Shown here: piece by piece, positions 9,182-16,853 of the stretch | Layout of the letters: each line of letters starts with the position of its first letter | How positions within the stretch are numbered: position 1 is the stretch's first letter | Assembly: GCA_020850995.1 (NCBI GenBank) | Contig: JADZDP010000151.1 | Span: 1 to 47,872 of the forward strand | Length of the DNA: 47,872 nt | Reading direction: 5' to 3' | Source of the DNA: Deltaproteobacteria bacterium | GTDB taxonomy: Bacteria > Myxococcota > UBA727 > VGSZ01 | Made by a program: the position numbers and the translations under genes | Notes under the pieces: model-generated | The model's input: only the letters and a program-made list of their open reading frames with translations | Database searches by the model: none | What the model was told of the DNA's origin: nothing

Positions 9182-11272
9182 ATGACCAGCTCCGTCACCA
9201 CGGCCATCACCACCTCCGTCGGCATGCGTCCGTCTCGGTCACCGCGCCCCACGCTCGAGCGCGCGCGCGAGGCCGTCCCCTCGACGGCGCCGAGCACGCC
9301 CGTGGTCCGCGACGGCATGAGCGCGCTCGAGGGCCGCGCCGCGTTCGCGGCGCTGACGGGTACCGCACCCGCGCGCACCACGCGCTCGACGGCCGCCGCC
9401 GCCGCCGCCGTGGACGGCGGCGTCAACCGCATGAAGACCCTGGCCGACTTCCAGGCCTTCGCCAAGCGCGACGACGTGCCCGGCGCGGCCGGTGTGCAGG
9501 CCGTGAAGTTCCTCGTCACCGGCGTCGACACGGGCAAGCCCAAGCTGTGGCTGCTCGACGGCAACAAGTACGCCTACCACTACGACTTCGCCACGCGCGG
9601 CCTGGGCCAGCAGGTCGACCTGCGCTCCTTCAACGCGCAGACCTACTTCACCGACGCGCGCAAGAACGTCGCCGGTACCATCGTGCTCCACGACAGCTTC
9701 GTGCACGACGACGGCAAGAAGGGCCTGTTCGCCGTGGAGTTCTGGCCCACCGACCCGGTCAAGGCGAGCCACGTCAACAAGGCCTTCGATCTCATCACGG
9801 GCGCCTTGCCCTTCGCCACGGGACGCTTGGGCTACCACCCCGCGGGCGACACGCAGGAGGCCCTGGCGAAGAGCGAGGCGGGCAAGCTGCGCCGCTACAA
9901 GGTGCCGGTGGTCTCGACGGAGAAGCTGTTCGCCGGCGTCACCTACAACGGCTTGAACCCCGGCGTCGGCTTCGGCGTGCTCAAGGTGGTCGACGGCAGC
10001 ACGCAGGGGCCCTTGACCGTGCGCGACGTGGTGCTGTTCAAGAACTCCATCCCGAACGACATCTCCCACGTCGGCGGCATCATCACCGAGGTGCCGCAGA
10101 CGCCGCTGTCGCACATCAACCTGAAGGCGCAGCAGAACAAGATGCCGAACTCCTTCATCAAGGGGGCCACCAGCGATCCGGCCATCGCCGCGCTGGTGGG
10201 CAAGCTGGTGCGCTACGAGGTTGGCCCAAACGGCTACACGTTGCGCGAGGCCACCAAGGCCGAGGCCGACACCTGGCTCGAGGCGCAGCGCCCGGCCACG
10301 CCCCAGGCAGCGCCCCGCGACCTGTCGAAGAAGCACGTGCTGGGCTTCGATCAGCTCGGCGCCAAAGACGCCGCGGCGTTTGGCGCCAAGACCGCCAACC
10401 TGGCAGAGCTCAAGAAGATCCTGCCGACGGGGCAGACCCCCGACGGCTTCGGCATCCCCTTCTCCTTCTACGACCAGTTCATGAAGGACAACGGGCTCTA
10501 CGACGAGGTCAAGAAGATGATGGCCGCCCCCGGCTTCAAGGACGATCCGGTGGTGCGCGAGGCGGCGCTCGCCGAGCTCAGAAAGAAGATCAAGAAGGCC
10601 ACGGTGCCGCCAAACCTCGAGGCCGAGCTCACGGCGCTACAGGCGAAGTTCCCCGCGGGCCAGCCCATTCGATGCCGCTCGTCGACCAACAACGAGGATC
10701 TCGAGGGCTTCAACGGCGCCGGCCTCTACGACAGCTACACGCACCGGCCCAACGAAGGCAGCTTGTCGAAGACCGTCAAGCAGACCTGGGCGTCGCTGTG
10801 GAACTTCCGCGCCTTCGAGGAGCGCGACTTCTGGCGCATCGATCACCTGGATGCGGCCATGGCCGTCACGGTGCACCCGAACCAAGATGACGAGCTGGCC
10901 AACGGCGTGGCCATCACCAAGAACATCTACGACGAGAACTGGCCCGGCTTCTATGTGAACGCCCAGGTGGGCGAGAGCCTGGTGACCAACCCCGATCCGA
11001 GCGCGGTGCCCGAGGAGATGCTGGTGTCGGCCATCGGGCCCCGCGGCGAGTACGAGGTGCAGCGCCTGCGCAGCTCGTCACTGGCAAACGGCAAGCACGT
11101 GCTCAGCGACGCGCAGCTCAAGGAGCTGGTGGCGTCGATGGAGAAGATCCAAGAGCACTTCAAGCGCCTCTATCGGCGCGACAACGACCCGAGCTTCGCG
11201 ATGGACATCGAGTTCAAGATCACCAAGGAGGGCAAGCTCAGCATCAAGCAGGCTCGCCCGGCGGTGAAGTGA
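9182..11272 (+). CDS. PEP/pyruvate-binding (PPDK-like) phosphotransfer protein
   Basis: A 696-aa protein combining two modules of the PEP-synthase/pyruvate phosphate dikinase family. A swivelling phosphohistidine-like segment lies around residues 300-320 (GGIITE..TPLSHINLKA, with the candidate His). An ATP-grasp PEP/pyruvate-binding domain occupies about 385-696 (KTANLAEL, RCRSSTNNEDLEGFNGAGLYDS, IEFKITKEGKLSIKQARP). In PEP synthase the ATP-grasp comes first, and a C-terminal TIM barrel binds PEP. Here the order is reversed and the barrel is absent. The N-terminal 90 residues are Ala/Thr/Arg-rich. Substrate unknown. Start choice: ATG with GAGGA 8 bases upstream; a GTG at 9164 is the alternative. 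Confidence 0.8.
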   Translation: MTSSVTTAITTSVGMRPSRSPRPTLERAREAVPSTAPSTPVVRDGMSALEGRAAFAALTGTAPARTTRSTAAAAAAVDGGVNRMKTLADFQAFAKRDDVPGAAGVQAVKFLVTGVDTGKPKLWLLDGNKYAYHYDFATRGLGQQVDLRSFNAQTYFTDARKNVAGTIVLHDSFVHDDGKKGLFAVEFWPTDPVKASHVNKAFDLITGALPFATGRLGYHPAGDTQEALAKSEAGKLRRYKVPVVSTEKLFAGVTYNGLNPGVGFGVLKVVDGSTQGPLTVRDVVLFKNSIPNDISHVGGIITEVPQTPLSHINLKAQQNKMPNSFIKGATSDPAIAALVGKLVRYEVGPNGYTLREATKAEADTWLEAQRPATPQAAPRDLSKKHVLGFDQLGAKDAAAFGAKTANLAELKKILPTGQTPDGFGIPFSFYDQFMKDNGLYDEVKKMMAAPGFKDDPVVREAALAELRKKIKKATVPPNLEAELTALQAKFPAGQPIRCRSSTNNEDLEGFNGAGLYDSYTHRPNEGSLSKTVKQTWASLWNFRAFEERDFWRIDHLDAAMAVTVHPNQDDELANGVAITKNIYDENWPGFYVNAQVGESLVTNPDPSAVPEEMLVSAIGPRGEYEVQRLRSSSLANGKHVLSDAQLKELVASMEKIQEHFKRLYRRDNDPSFAMDIEFKITKEGKLSIKQARPAVK

Positions 11273-11373
11273 CCCCGACGGACCGATGATCAGCGGCCTG
11301 CGGGAGCCCACGTGGGCGGGGAAGGGTCTGGCGACAGGCCCTCCCACCGAGAGGTCCCGGCTTCAATGAACGT

Positions 11374-11398
11374 GGATCATCGCCATCGGCGATGATCC
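11374..11398. terminator. Hairpin between convergent genes
   Basis: Perfect 11-bp stem, ggatcatcgcc (11374-11384) with ggcgatgatcc (11388-11398), and a 3-nt loop. It lies between the convergent PPDK-like and lipoprotein genes and can serve both strands. No long T-tract. Confidence 0.55.
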
Positions 11399-11405
11399 CG
11401 CTCCT

Positions 11406-11924
11406 TCAGTTCAGCTCGAAGGTCTGGATCTCGATGCCGGTGTCACGCGCCGGCTCGCCCACCTGCGTGCGCGGCGGCGACTCGTAGTCGGTGCGACCGA
11501 AGGTGGTGCCCTCGCCCAGGCGCTCGTACACCACCTGCATATAGGGGTTCTCGCAGCCGCCACCCGTCGAGCACAGATCGACGGTGAGGTAGTAGGTGCC
11601 TGGCTCCGCGCTCGAGCCATCGGGGATGGTCACGTCGGCGGCCACGCTGGTCGACGGACCGCCCTCGTCAGCCCAGTTCTGCACGAGCACGATGGAGGTA
11701 GCGTAGTCCTCGACCGCCAGGCGCACGTAGGCCGTGTCGGCGTCGACCGGCACCGAGACGTGCAGGGTCTCGCCCTTGGCGATGCTGCCCTCGCAGGTGG
11801 GCGGGCCGGTCAGCTCGGGGAAGCCGTCGCCATCGGTGTAGACGGGCTCCGGGTCGTCGCCATCGGGGAGGCACCCCGGCAAGGTGACGAGGGCAGCAAA
11901 CGCGAGGATGGCATGGCGACGCAT
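11406..11924 (-). CDS. Putative secreted lipoprotein
   Basis: A 172-aa product with a lipoprotein signal peptide (MRRHAILAFAALVTLPGC, lipobox LPGC). The mature part has a beta-sandwich feel: repeated Val/Tyr-rich strands, a Cys pair in DLCSTGGGC and a YYLTVDL strand resembling bacterial pre-peptidase C-terminal-type domains, though I cannot assign a family. The ATG was preferred over upstream codons because it starts the signal peptide and has CGGAG 6 bases before it. Expected location is the outer membrane or surface. It is followed by a hairpin and converges on the PPDK-like gene. Confidence 0.75.
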   Translation of the reverse strand: MRRHAILAFAALVTLPGCLPDGDDPEPVYTDGDGFPELTGPPTCEGSIAKGETLHVSVPVDADTAYVRLAVEDYATSIVLVQNWADEGGPSTSVAADVTIPDGSSAEPGTYYLTVDLCSTGGGCENPYMQVVYERLGEGTTFGRTDYESPPRTQVGEPARDTGIEIQTFELN

Positions 11925-11984
11925 GGAGGCTCCGGGAGGGCCTGACAGAGCATCCCCACGCGACCTGTGCAACCACGCGCGGGA

Positions 11985-13265
11985 TCAGACCCGCTCGATG
12001 CGCGCGCCGAGCGCGCGCAGCCGCCCGTCGATGTTGGCGTAGCCGCGATCGATCTGCTGGGCGTTCTGGATGACGCTCTTGCCCTCGGCCACCAGCGCGG
12101 CCAACAAGAGCGCCATACCCGCGCGGATGTCTGGCGAGCTCATGGTCTGGCCGTAGAGGCGCGCCGGCCCCTCGACGATGGCGCGGTGCGGGTCGCACAC
12201 CGTCACGCGCGCGCCCATGGCGATGAGCTTGTCGACCCAAAAGAGCCGGCTCTCGTACATCCACTCGTGGATGAGGATGGAGCCCTTGCAGCGCGTGGCC
12301 AGCACCACGGCGATGGAGATGAGGTCGGCGGGGAAGCCCGGCCAGGGCGCGTCGTGGATACGCGCCACTGCGCCGTGCAGCCCGTGCATCACCTCGAGGC
12401 GCTGGTTGGCGGGCACGAACACGTCGTCACCGCGCTCTTCCCAGCTGACGCCCAGGCGCCCAAACGCCACCGCCGTCATCCGGTGGTCGCTTGGCCGCGC
12501 GCGCTTGATGAGGAGCGGCCCGCCGGTCATGGCGGCGAGGGCGATGAACGAGCCCACCTCGAGGTAGTCGGGGCCCACCTCGAAGGTGGCGCCGTGCAGC
12601 CGCGGCTTGCCGTGCACGATCAGCGTATTGGTGCCGATGCCCTCGATGCTGCCGCCCATGGCCACGATCAGGCGACACACGTCCTGCACGTGTGGCTCGC
12701 TGGCGGCGTTCTCGATGCGCGTGGTTCCCTGCGCCAAGCTGGCGGCCATGACGACGTTCTCGGTCGCCATCACGCTCATCTCCTCCAAGAACACCTCGGC
12801 GCCCGCCAGACCGCGGGGCGCCGTCATCACGTAGCGGTCGGGGAAGACCTCGATGCTGGCGCCGAGCTTCTGCAGGGCGGCCACGTGCGTGTCGACGGGG
12901 CGGCGGCCGATGCGGTCACCGCCCGGCACCGGCAGCGTGCACGAGCCGGTACGCGCGAGCAGCGGCCCGGCCAGGGCGAAGCTGGCGCGCATCTGCCGGC
13001 ACAGCTGCGGCGGGGGCGCCGAGCTGAGCACCTGGCGGGTCTGCAGCGACACGCGAGTGCGCGCGAGCTCCACGCCTTCACAGCCGAGGGCGGCCAGCAG
13101 CTGCTGCATCACCGCCACGTCCTTGATGCGCGGCAGGTTGTCGAGCACCACCGCCTCGTCGGTGAGCAGGGTGGCCGCCAGGAGCGGCAGCGCGGCGTTC
13201 TTGTTGCCCTCGACCGTGATCTCGCCGCCGAGCTGGGCTCCGCCCTCGATGATCAGCGTATCCAT
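11985..13265 (-). CDS. murA: UDP-N-acetylglucosamine 1-carboxyvinyltransferase (MurA), Asp variant
   Basis: Transfers enolpyruvate from PEP to UDP-GlcNAc, the first committed step of peptidoglycan synthesis. The 426-aa length is typical. N-terminal GNKNAALPLLAA provides the conserved Lys-Asn. The catalytic loop reads PGGDRIGRRPVD, so position 117 is Asp (GAC) where most bacteria have the Cys that fosfomycin alkylates. Asp at this site is known in Mycobacterium and Chlamydia and confers intrinsic fosfomycin resistance. The start at MDTLIIEGG fits family N-termini and has GGGGAGG 8 bases upstream; an earlier in-frame ATG at 13322 also has a strong GAGGAGG site and would add 19 residues. Confidence 0.96.
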   Translation of the reverse strand: MDTLIIEGGAQLGGEITVEGNKNAALPLLAATLLTDEAVVLDNLPRIKDVAVMQQLLAALGCEGVELARTRVSLQTRQVLSSAPPPQLCRQMRASFALAGPLLARTGSCTLPVPGGDRIGRRPVDTHVAALQKLGASIEVFPDRYVMTAPRGLAGAEVFLEEMSVMATENVVMAASLAQGTTRIENAASEPHVQDVCRLIVAMGGSIEGIGTNTLIVHGKPRLHGATFEVGPDYLEVGSFIALAAMTGGPLLIKRARPSDHRMTAVAFGRLGVSWEERGDDVFVPANQRLEVMHGLHGAVARIHDAPWPGFPADLISIAVVLATRCKGSILIHEWMYESRLFWVDKLIAMGARVTVCDPHRAIVEGPARLYGQTMSSPDIRAGMALLLAALVAEGKSVIQNAQQIDRGYANIDGRLRALGARIERV

Positions 13266-13422
13266 CGCGCCAGCCTCCCCGCGCACCGGGACGGGCGCAC
13301 CATAGCGGAAGTCGTCGGCCATCGGGCCCTCCTCGGGGATCCGGCGGGTCCCCTGGGTTCGAAGAGGTGGTCGCCGTCCCCGATTCCCCGCGATGTGCGC
13401 CCCGCCATACAGTGCCTCCCCG

Positions 13423-13737
13423 ATGTCGGACGCCGAGGTCACGCAGACCTTCTGGGTCTACAAGCGCGGTCAGCTCGTGCTGATCTTCCGCGCCGATGGT
13501 GGCGTGTTCCTGCCGACGCGCGGCCCCTTGGCGCCCGAGGCCGATCCCGAGGGGCTGATGGCGCCCTGCGAGTTCGCGTCGGGGCAGTTCTTGTCGGTGG
13601 AGTGGGAGCCACGCGTGCGCCTGGTGCTCAAGCGCGCGCGCGATCTGGTGGAGCTCATCGAGCTCCTCGAGGATCGGCGCTACGAGGTGGATCTCGAGCC
13701 GCCCTCGCAGAAGACGCGGCCGATTCGATCGCTGTGA
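13423..13737 (+). CDS. Hypothetical protein
   Basis: A 104-aa soluble protein with alternating beta strands (FWVYKRGQLVLIFRADG, FLSVEWEPRVRLVLK) and a final helix (DLVELIELLEDRRYEVDL). No family recognised. It is divergent from murA and ends 41 bp before the HEAT/cyclophilin lipoprotein. An in-frame ATG ten codons earlier (13393) is an alternative; neither start has a convincing ribosome-binding site. Confidence 0.6.
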   Translation: MSDAEVTQTFWVYKRGQLVLIFRADGGVFLPTRGPLAPEADPEGLMAPCEFASGQFLSVEWEPRVRLVLKRARDLVELIELLEDRRYEVDLEPPSQKTRPIRSL

Positions 13738-13778
13738 CGAGCTTCAACCGGCGCTGTTTCTGGGCTATGGGCGCGGCC

Positions 13779-15824
13779 ATGGGCCGCTCTCGCCTCATCC
13801 TCATTGCTGCTGTCGCAGCGCATGTGCTCGGCGCCTGTCGCACGTCCTCTGGCCACGAGGTGGACGGCGCGCAGACAGACGCGCTCGCGACCCTCGCCCG
13901 CCTCGAGCAAGAGCGCGCCGCCGCGAGCGAGCTGGTGGCGCTCGCCGGCGCCGATGACCCGGCGCTGGCCGCGCGCGCCACGCTGGCGCTGGCTCGCCTG
14001 GAGCGCCGCGACGCCCTGGAGCCGCTGCTCGGCGCGCTCGCCGCCACCGACGCGGGGGTGCGCGCGCAGGCCGCCTTCGGCCTGGGGCAGCTCGACCTCG
14101 CCCTCGACGACGCCATCGACGCGCACCGTGCCGACCGCGCGCGCGCCGAGCAGGCGCTGGTCGCCGCGGTGGCCGCCGAGCCAGACCCCGCGGTGCGTCG
14201 TGCGCTGGTGCGCGCGCTCGGCCGGGTGGCGACGGGGCAGGGGCTCGACACGCTGACCATGCTCGCGAGCGGCGACGGCCCGCTGCGCGCCGAGGCGCTG
14301 GTGGCCCTTGGCGTCAGCGGCGCGCGCCGCAAGGCCTCGCGGAGAGAAGACACGGGCCTGCTCACGGCGGTCGCGGCGGGCCTCGGCGCCAGCGACGAGG
14401 CCGTGCGCGCGGGCGCCGCCTACGCACTGTTTCGCCAGAAGGCCAAGGCGCCGGCCGACGCCATACTCGGCGCTTGGCAGAGCACCGACACGCAGGTGCG
14501 CATCTTCCTCGCGCGCGCCATCCCGAGCCAGGAGCCGGCGGTGGGCGCTCGCCTCATCGAGCTCGGCCTCGCCGACCAGGACTGGCGCGTGCGCGCCGAG
14601 GCCGTGCGCGCCGCCGGCGCCCGCAACGACACCGTGGCAGGTCTGGCGCGCGCGCTCGACCTCGCCGTGAGCGAGGCGGGGCTGGCGACACCGGCGGCGC
14701 ACCTGGCGCGCGAGGCGTGCACGGCGCTGGCGTCGACCAGCGTGGCGCCCGGCGAGCTTTCGCCGCGCTTGGCAGCGGCCACGCGCGCCCTCGTCGCCAA
14801 GGGGGCGCCGCTGCGGGTGGCCGCGTGCACGTGCGCCGCCGCGCTCGACGCCGTCGATCCCGAGGCCGGCGCGCTCGCCACCTGCGGCGCCCGCGGCATC
14901 GAGTTGGCGCGCTTCGAGGTCGCGCGCGTGGCGCGTGCCCGGGTCTCGGACCGCGAGCGCGCTGGCGTGCTCGCGCACCTGCTCAGCTCGGGCGATGTTG
15001 GCGTGCGCATGGCCGCTGCCGCCGCGCTGGTGGAGGCCGGCAGCGACGCGGCGCTGGCCGCCGCGGCGGCAGCGCTGACGCGGGAGACCGACGTGGGCGT
15101 CATCAGCACCTTGCTCGAGCCCTTCGCCGAGCCCGCCGCCGCCGGCGCCATCGCCGACGCCACCTTGTTCGCCTTGGTGGGGCGCTTGCGCTCTGCCACT
15201 ACCTTCGAGGGAGCCGAGCCGCTGGTGACGCTGGCCAAGATCGCCCGCGCGCGCGCCACGGCGACGGGGGCGGCGCTGGCGGAGGAGCTCAAGGGCCACG
15301 CCGAGCCGCGCGTGCGAGACGCCGCCGCGGGCGTGGCCACCGGTGATCGCGCACCGGGGCCGCGCGCGTCCGTCATCGCCCCGCCGGCCCCCGAGGCGCT
15401 GCCCCAAAGCGCAGAGCTCGTCACCGCGCGGGGCACCATCACCATCGCCTTCGCCCGCGAGCTAGCGCCCGCCACGGTGGCCAACTTCGTGGCGCTGGCG
15501 CGCGCCAAGGTCTACGACGGCACGCCCTTTCACCGCGTCATCGCCGACTTCGTCGCGCAAGGCGGCGATCACGCCCGCGGCGACGGCGCGGGCGGTCCCG
15601 GCTACACCATCCCTTGCGAGAACACCGACGCCCCGTATGTGCGCGGCGCCGTGGGCATGGCGCATGCTGGCAAAGACACCGGCGGCTCGCAGTTCTTCCT
15701 GACGCACTCCTGGCAGCCGCACCTCGACGGCCGCTACACCTTGTTCGGCCAGGTCAGCGCCGGCCTCGAGGTGATGGACGCGCTCCAGCCCAACGACGTG
15801 CTCGAGCGCGTCGTCATTCGCTGA
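13779..15824 (+). CDS. HEAT-repeat lipoprotein with C-terminal cyclophilin-type PPIase
   Basis: A 681-aa protein. A lipoprotein signal (MGRSRLILIAAVAAHVLGAC) is followed by about 500 residues of Ala/Leu-rich helical repeats in pairs, typical of HEAT/PBS-lyase repeats, then a cyclophilin-type peptidyl-prolyl isomerase domain at about 546-681. The PPIase motifs are strong: PFHRVIADFVAQGGD, GMAHAGKDTGGSQFFLT and YTLFGQV. It probably sits in the periplasm on the outer membrane and helps fold exported proteins, with the HEAT solenoid providing client or partner binding (inference). A second in-frame ATG (13767) is four codons upstream. The transcarbamylase gene follows after 12 bp. Confidence 0.85.
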   Translation: MGRSRLILIAAVAAHVLGACRTSSGHEVDGAQTDALATLARLEQERAAASELVALAGADDPALAARATLALARLERRDALEPLLGALAATDAGVRAQAAFGLGQLDLALDDAIDAHRADRARAEQALVAAVAAEPDPAVRRALVRALGRVATGQGLDTLTMLASGDGPLRAEALVALGVSGARRKASRREDTGLLTAVAAGLGASDEAVRAGAAYALFRQKAKAPADAILGAWQSTDTQVRIFLARAIPSQEPAVGARLIELGLADQDWRVRAEAVRAAGARNDTVAGLARALDLAVSEAGLATPAAHLAREACTALASTSVAPGELSPRLAAATRALVAKGAPLRVAACTCAAALDAVDPEAGALATCGARGIELARFEVARVARARVSDRERAGVLAHLLSSGDVGVRMAAAAALVEAGSDAALAAAAAALTRETDVGVISTLLEPFAEPAAAGAIADATLFALVGRLRSATTFEGAEPLVTLAKIARARATATGAALAEELKGHAEPRVRDAAAGVATGDRAPGPRASVIAPPAPEALPQSAELVTARGTITIAFARELAPATVANFVALARAKVYDGTPFHRVIADFVAQGGDHARGDGAGGPGYTIPCENTDAPYVRGAVGMAHAGKDTGGSQFFLTHSWQPHLDGRYTLFGQVSAGLEVMDALQPNDVLERVVIR

Positions 15825-15836
15825 TCGGAGACCCCC

Positions 15837-16766
15837 GTGCAGTACCTGCGCACCACCTTCGACATCCCCGATCGCGCCACGCTCGAGGGGCTCTTGCACC
15901 GCGCACAGCACCTCAAGCGTCGCCGCGCCGAGCGGCGCCTGACGCCCACGCTGTCGGGCCGCGTCGTCGGTATGTTGTTCGAGAAGGCCTCGACCCGCAC
16001 GCGCCCGAGCATCGAGGCCGGTGTGGCCCTGCTCGGCGGCGCCACGGTGGTGCTGCATGCCCGCGACGCCCACGCGCTCGGCGAAGAGCACGAGCCCTTG
16101 CGTGACGCCGCGCGCGTGCTCGGCAGCTACGTCGACGCGCTGGTGGCGCGCATGCGCAGCCACCAGGACCTCGAGGAGCTGGCGCGCCACGCGCGCGTGC
16201 CGGTGGTCAACGGCCAAAGCGAGATCGATCACCCCTGCCAGGTGATCACCGACTTGTTCACCGTGTTCGAGCGCAAGGAGCGGCCCTTCGAGGTGCGTTG
16301 GGCCTACGTGGGCGAACCGAGTGGCACCGCCAACGGCCTCTTGGCGGTGGCGGCGCTCACCGGCATCGAGCTGGCGCTGGCGCTCCCCGAGGACGCGCGC
16401 CTCGACGCCCAGGCGCTGGCGCGCGCCAAGAGCGCCGGCGCCCGCGTGAGCGTGGGGCACGATCCTGTTGCCGCCGTGCGCGGCGCCGGCGTGGTGTCCA
16501 CCGACAGCTGGTCGACGCCGGCGGCGCTGGAGCCGCCCGCGCGCGCGGCGCGCCTGGCAGCCCTCGCGCGCTACCAGGTGAACGACGCGCTGCTGTCCCA
16601 CGCCGCCGACGACGCCCTCGTGCTGCACCCGCTGCCGGCGCGGCGCGGGCAGGAGATCACCGACGATGCGCTCGAGGGCATGCGATCGGTCGCCTTTCAG
16701 CAGGCCGGCAACCGCTTGTGCGTGCAACAGGCGCTGCTCGAGTGGCTGCTCGGCGTCTCCGGTTGA
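15837..16766 (+). CDS. Ornithine/aspartate carbamoyltransferase family protein, divergent active site
   Basis: A 309-aa transcarbamylase. The carbamoyl-phosphate site is intact: S52-T-R-T-R56 and H132-P-C-Q135. The second-substrate site is unusual. Ornithine transcarbamylases have HCLP and DxxxSMG; here the first reads H264-P-L-P-A-R-R-G, mixing the aspartate-type HPLP with the ornithine-type R-G, and the second reads D223-S-W-S-T-P. It may be an argF of a divergent branch or may use another amino acid. GTG start with GGAG 7 bases upstream. No other arginine or pyrimidine gene is nearby; the partner upstream is the PPIase lipoprotein. Confidence 0.8.
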   Translation: MQYLRTTFDIPDRATLEGLLHRAQHLKRRRAERRLTPTLSGRVVGMLFEKASTRTRPSIEAGVALLGGATVVLHARDAHALGEEHEPLRDAARVLGSYVDALVARMRSHQDLEELARHARVPVVNGQSEIDHPCQVITDLFTVFERKERPFEVRWAYVGEPSGTANGLLAVAALTGIELALALPEDARLDAQALARAKSAGARVSVGHDPVAAVRGAGVVSTDSWSTPAALEPPARAARLAALARYQVNDALLSHAADDALVLHPLPARRGQEITDDALEGMRSVAFQQAGNRLCVQQALLEWLLGVSG

Positions 16767-16853
16767 CGCGCGAGCGCCACGCCATGTGCGCCGGGGGACC
16801 ACAAGCGGCGCGCGTTTTGCCCCGTCGACGGCGGGCGTGCTAACCCGGGAGAC

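Noticed and set aside
11967..13778. Extended upstream frame in phase with the HEAT/cyclophilin gene
   Set aside because: It overlaps murA in antisense and lacks recognisable sequence. The lipoprotein signal peptide at 13779 marks the real start.
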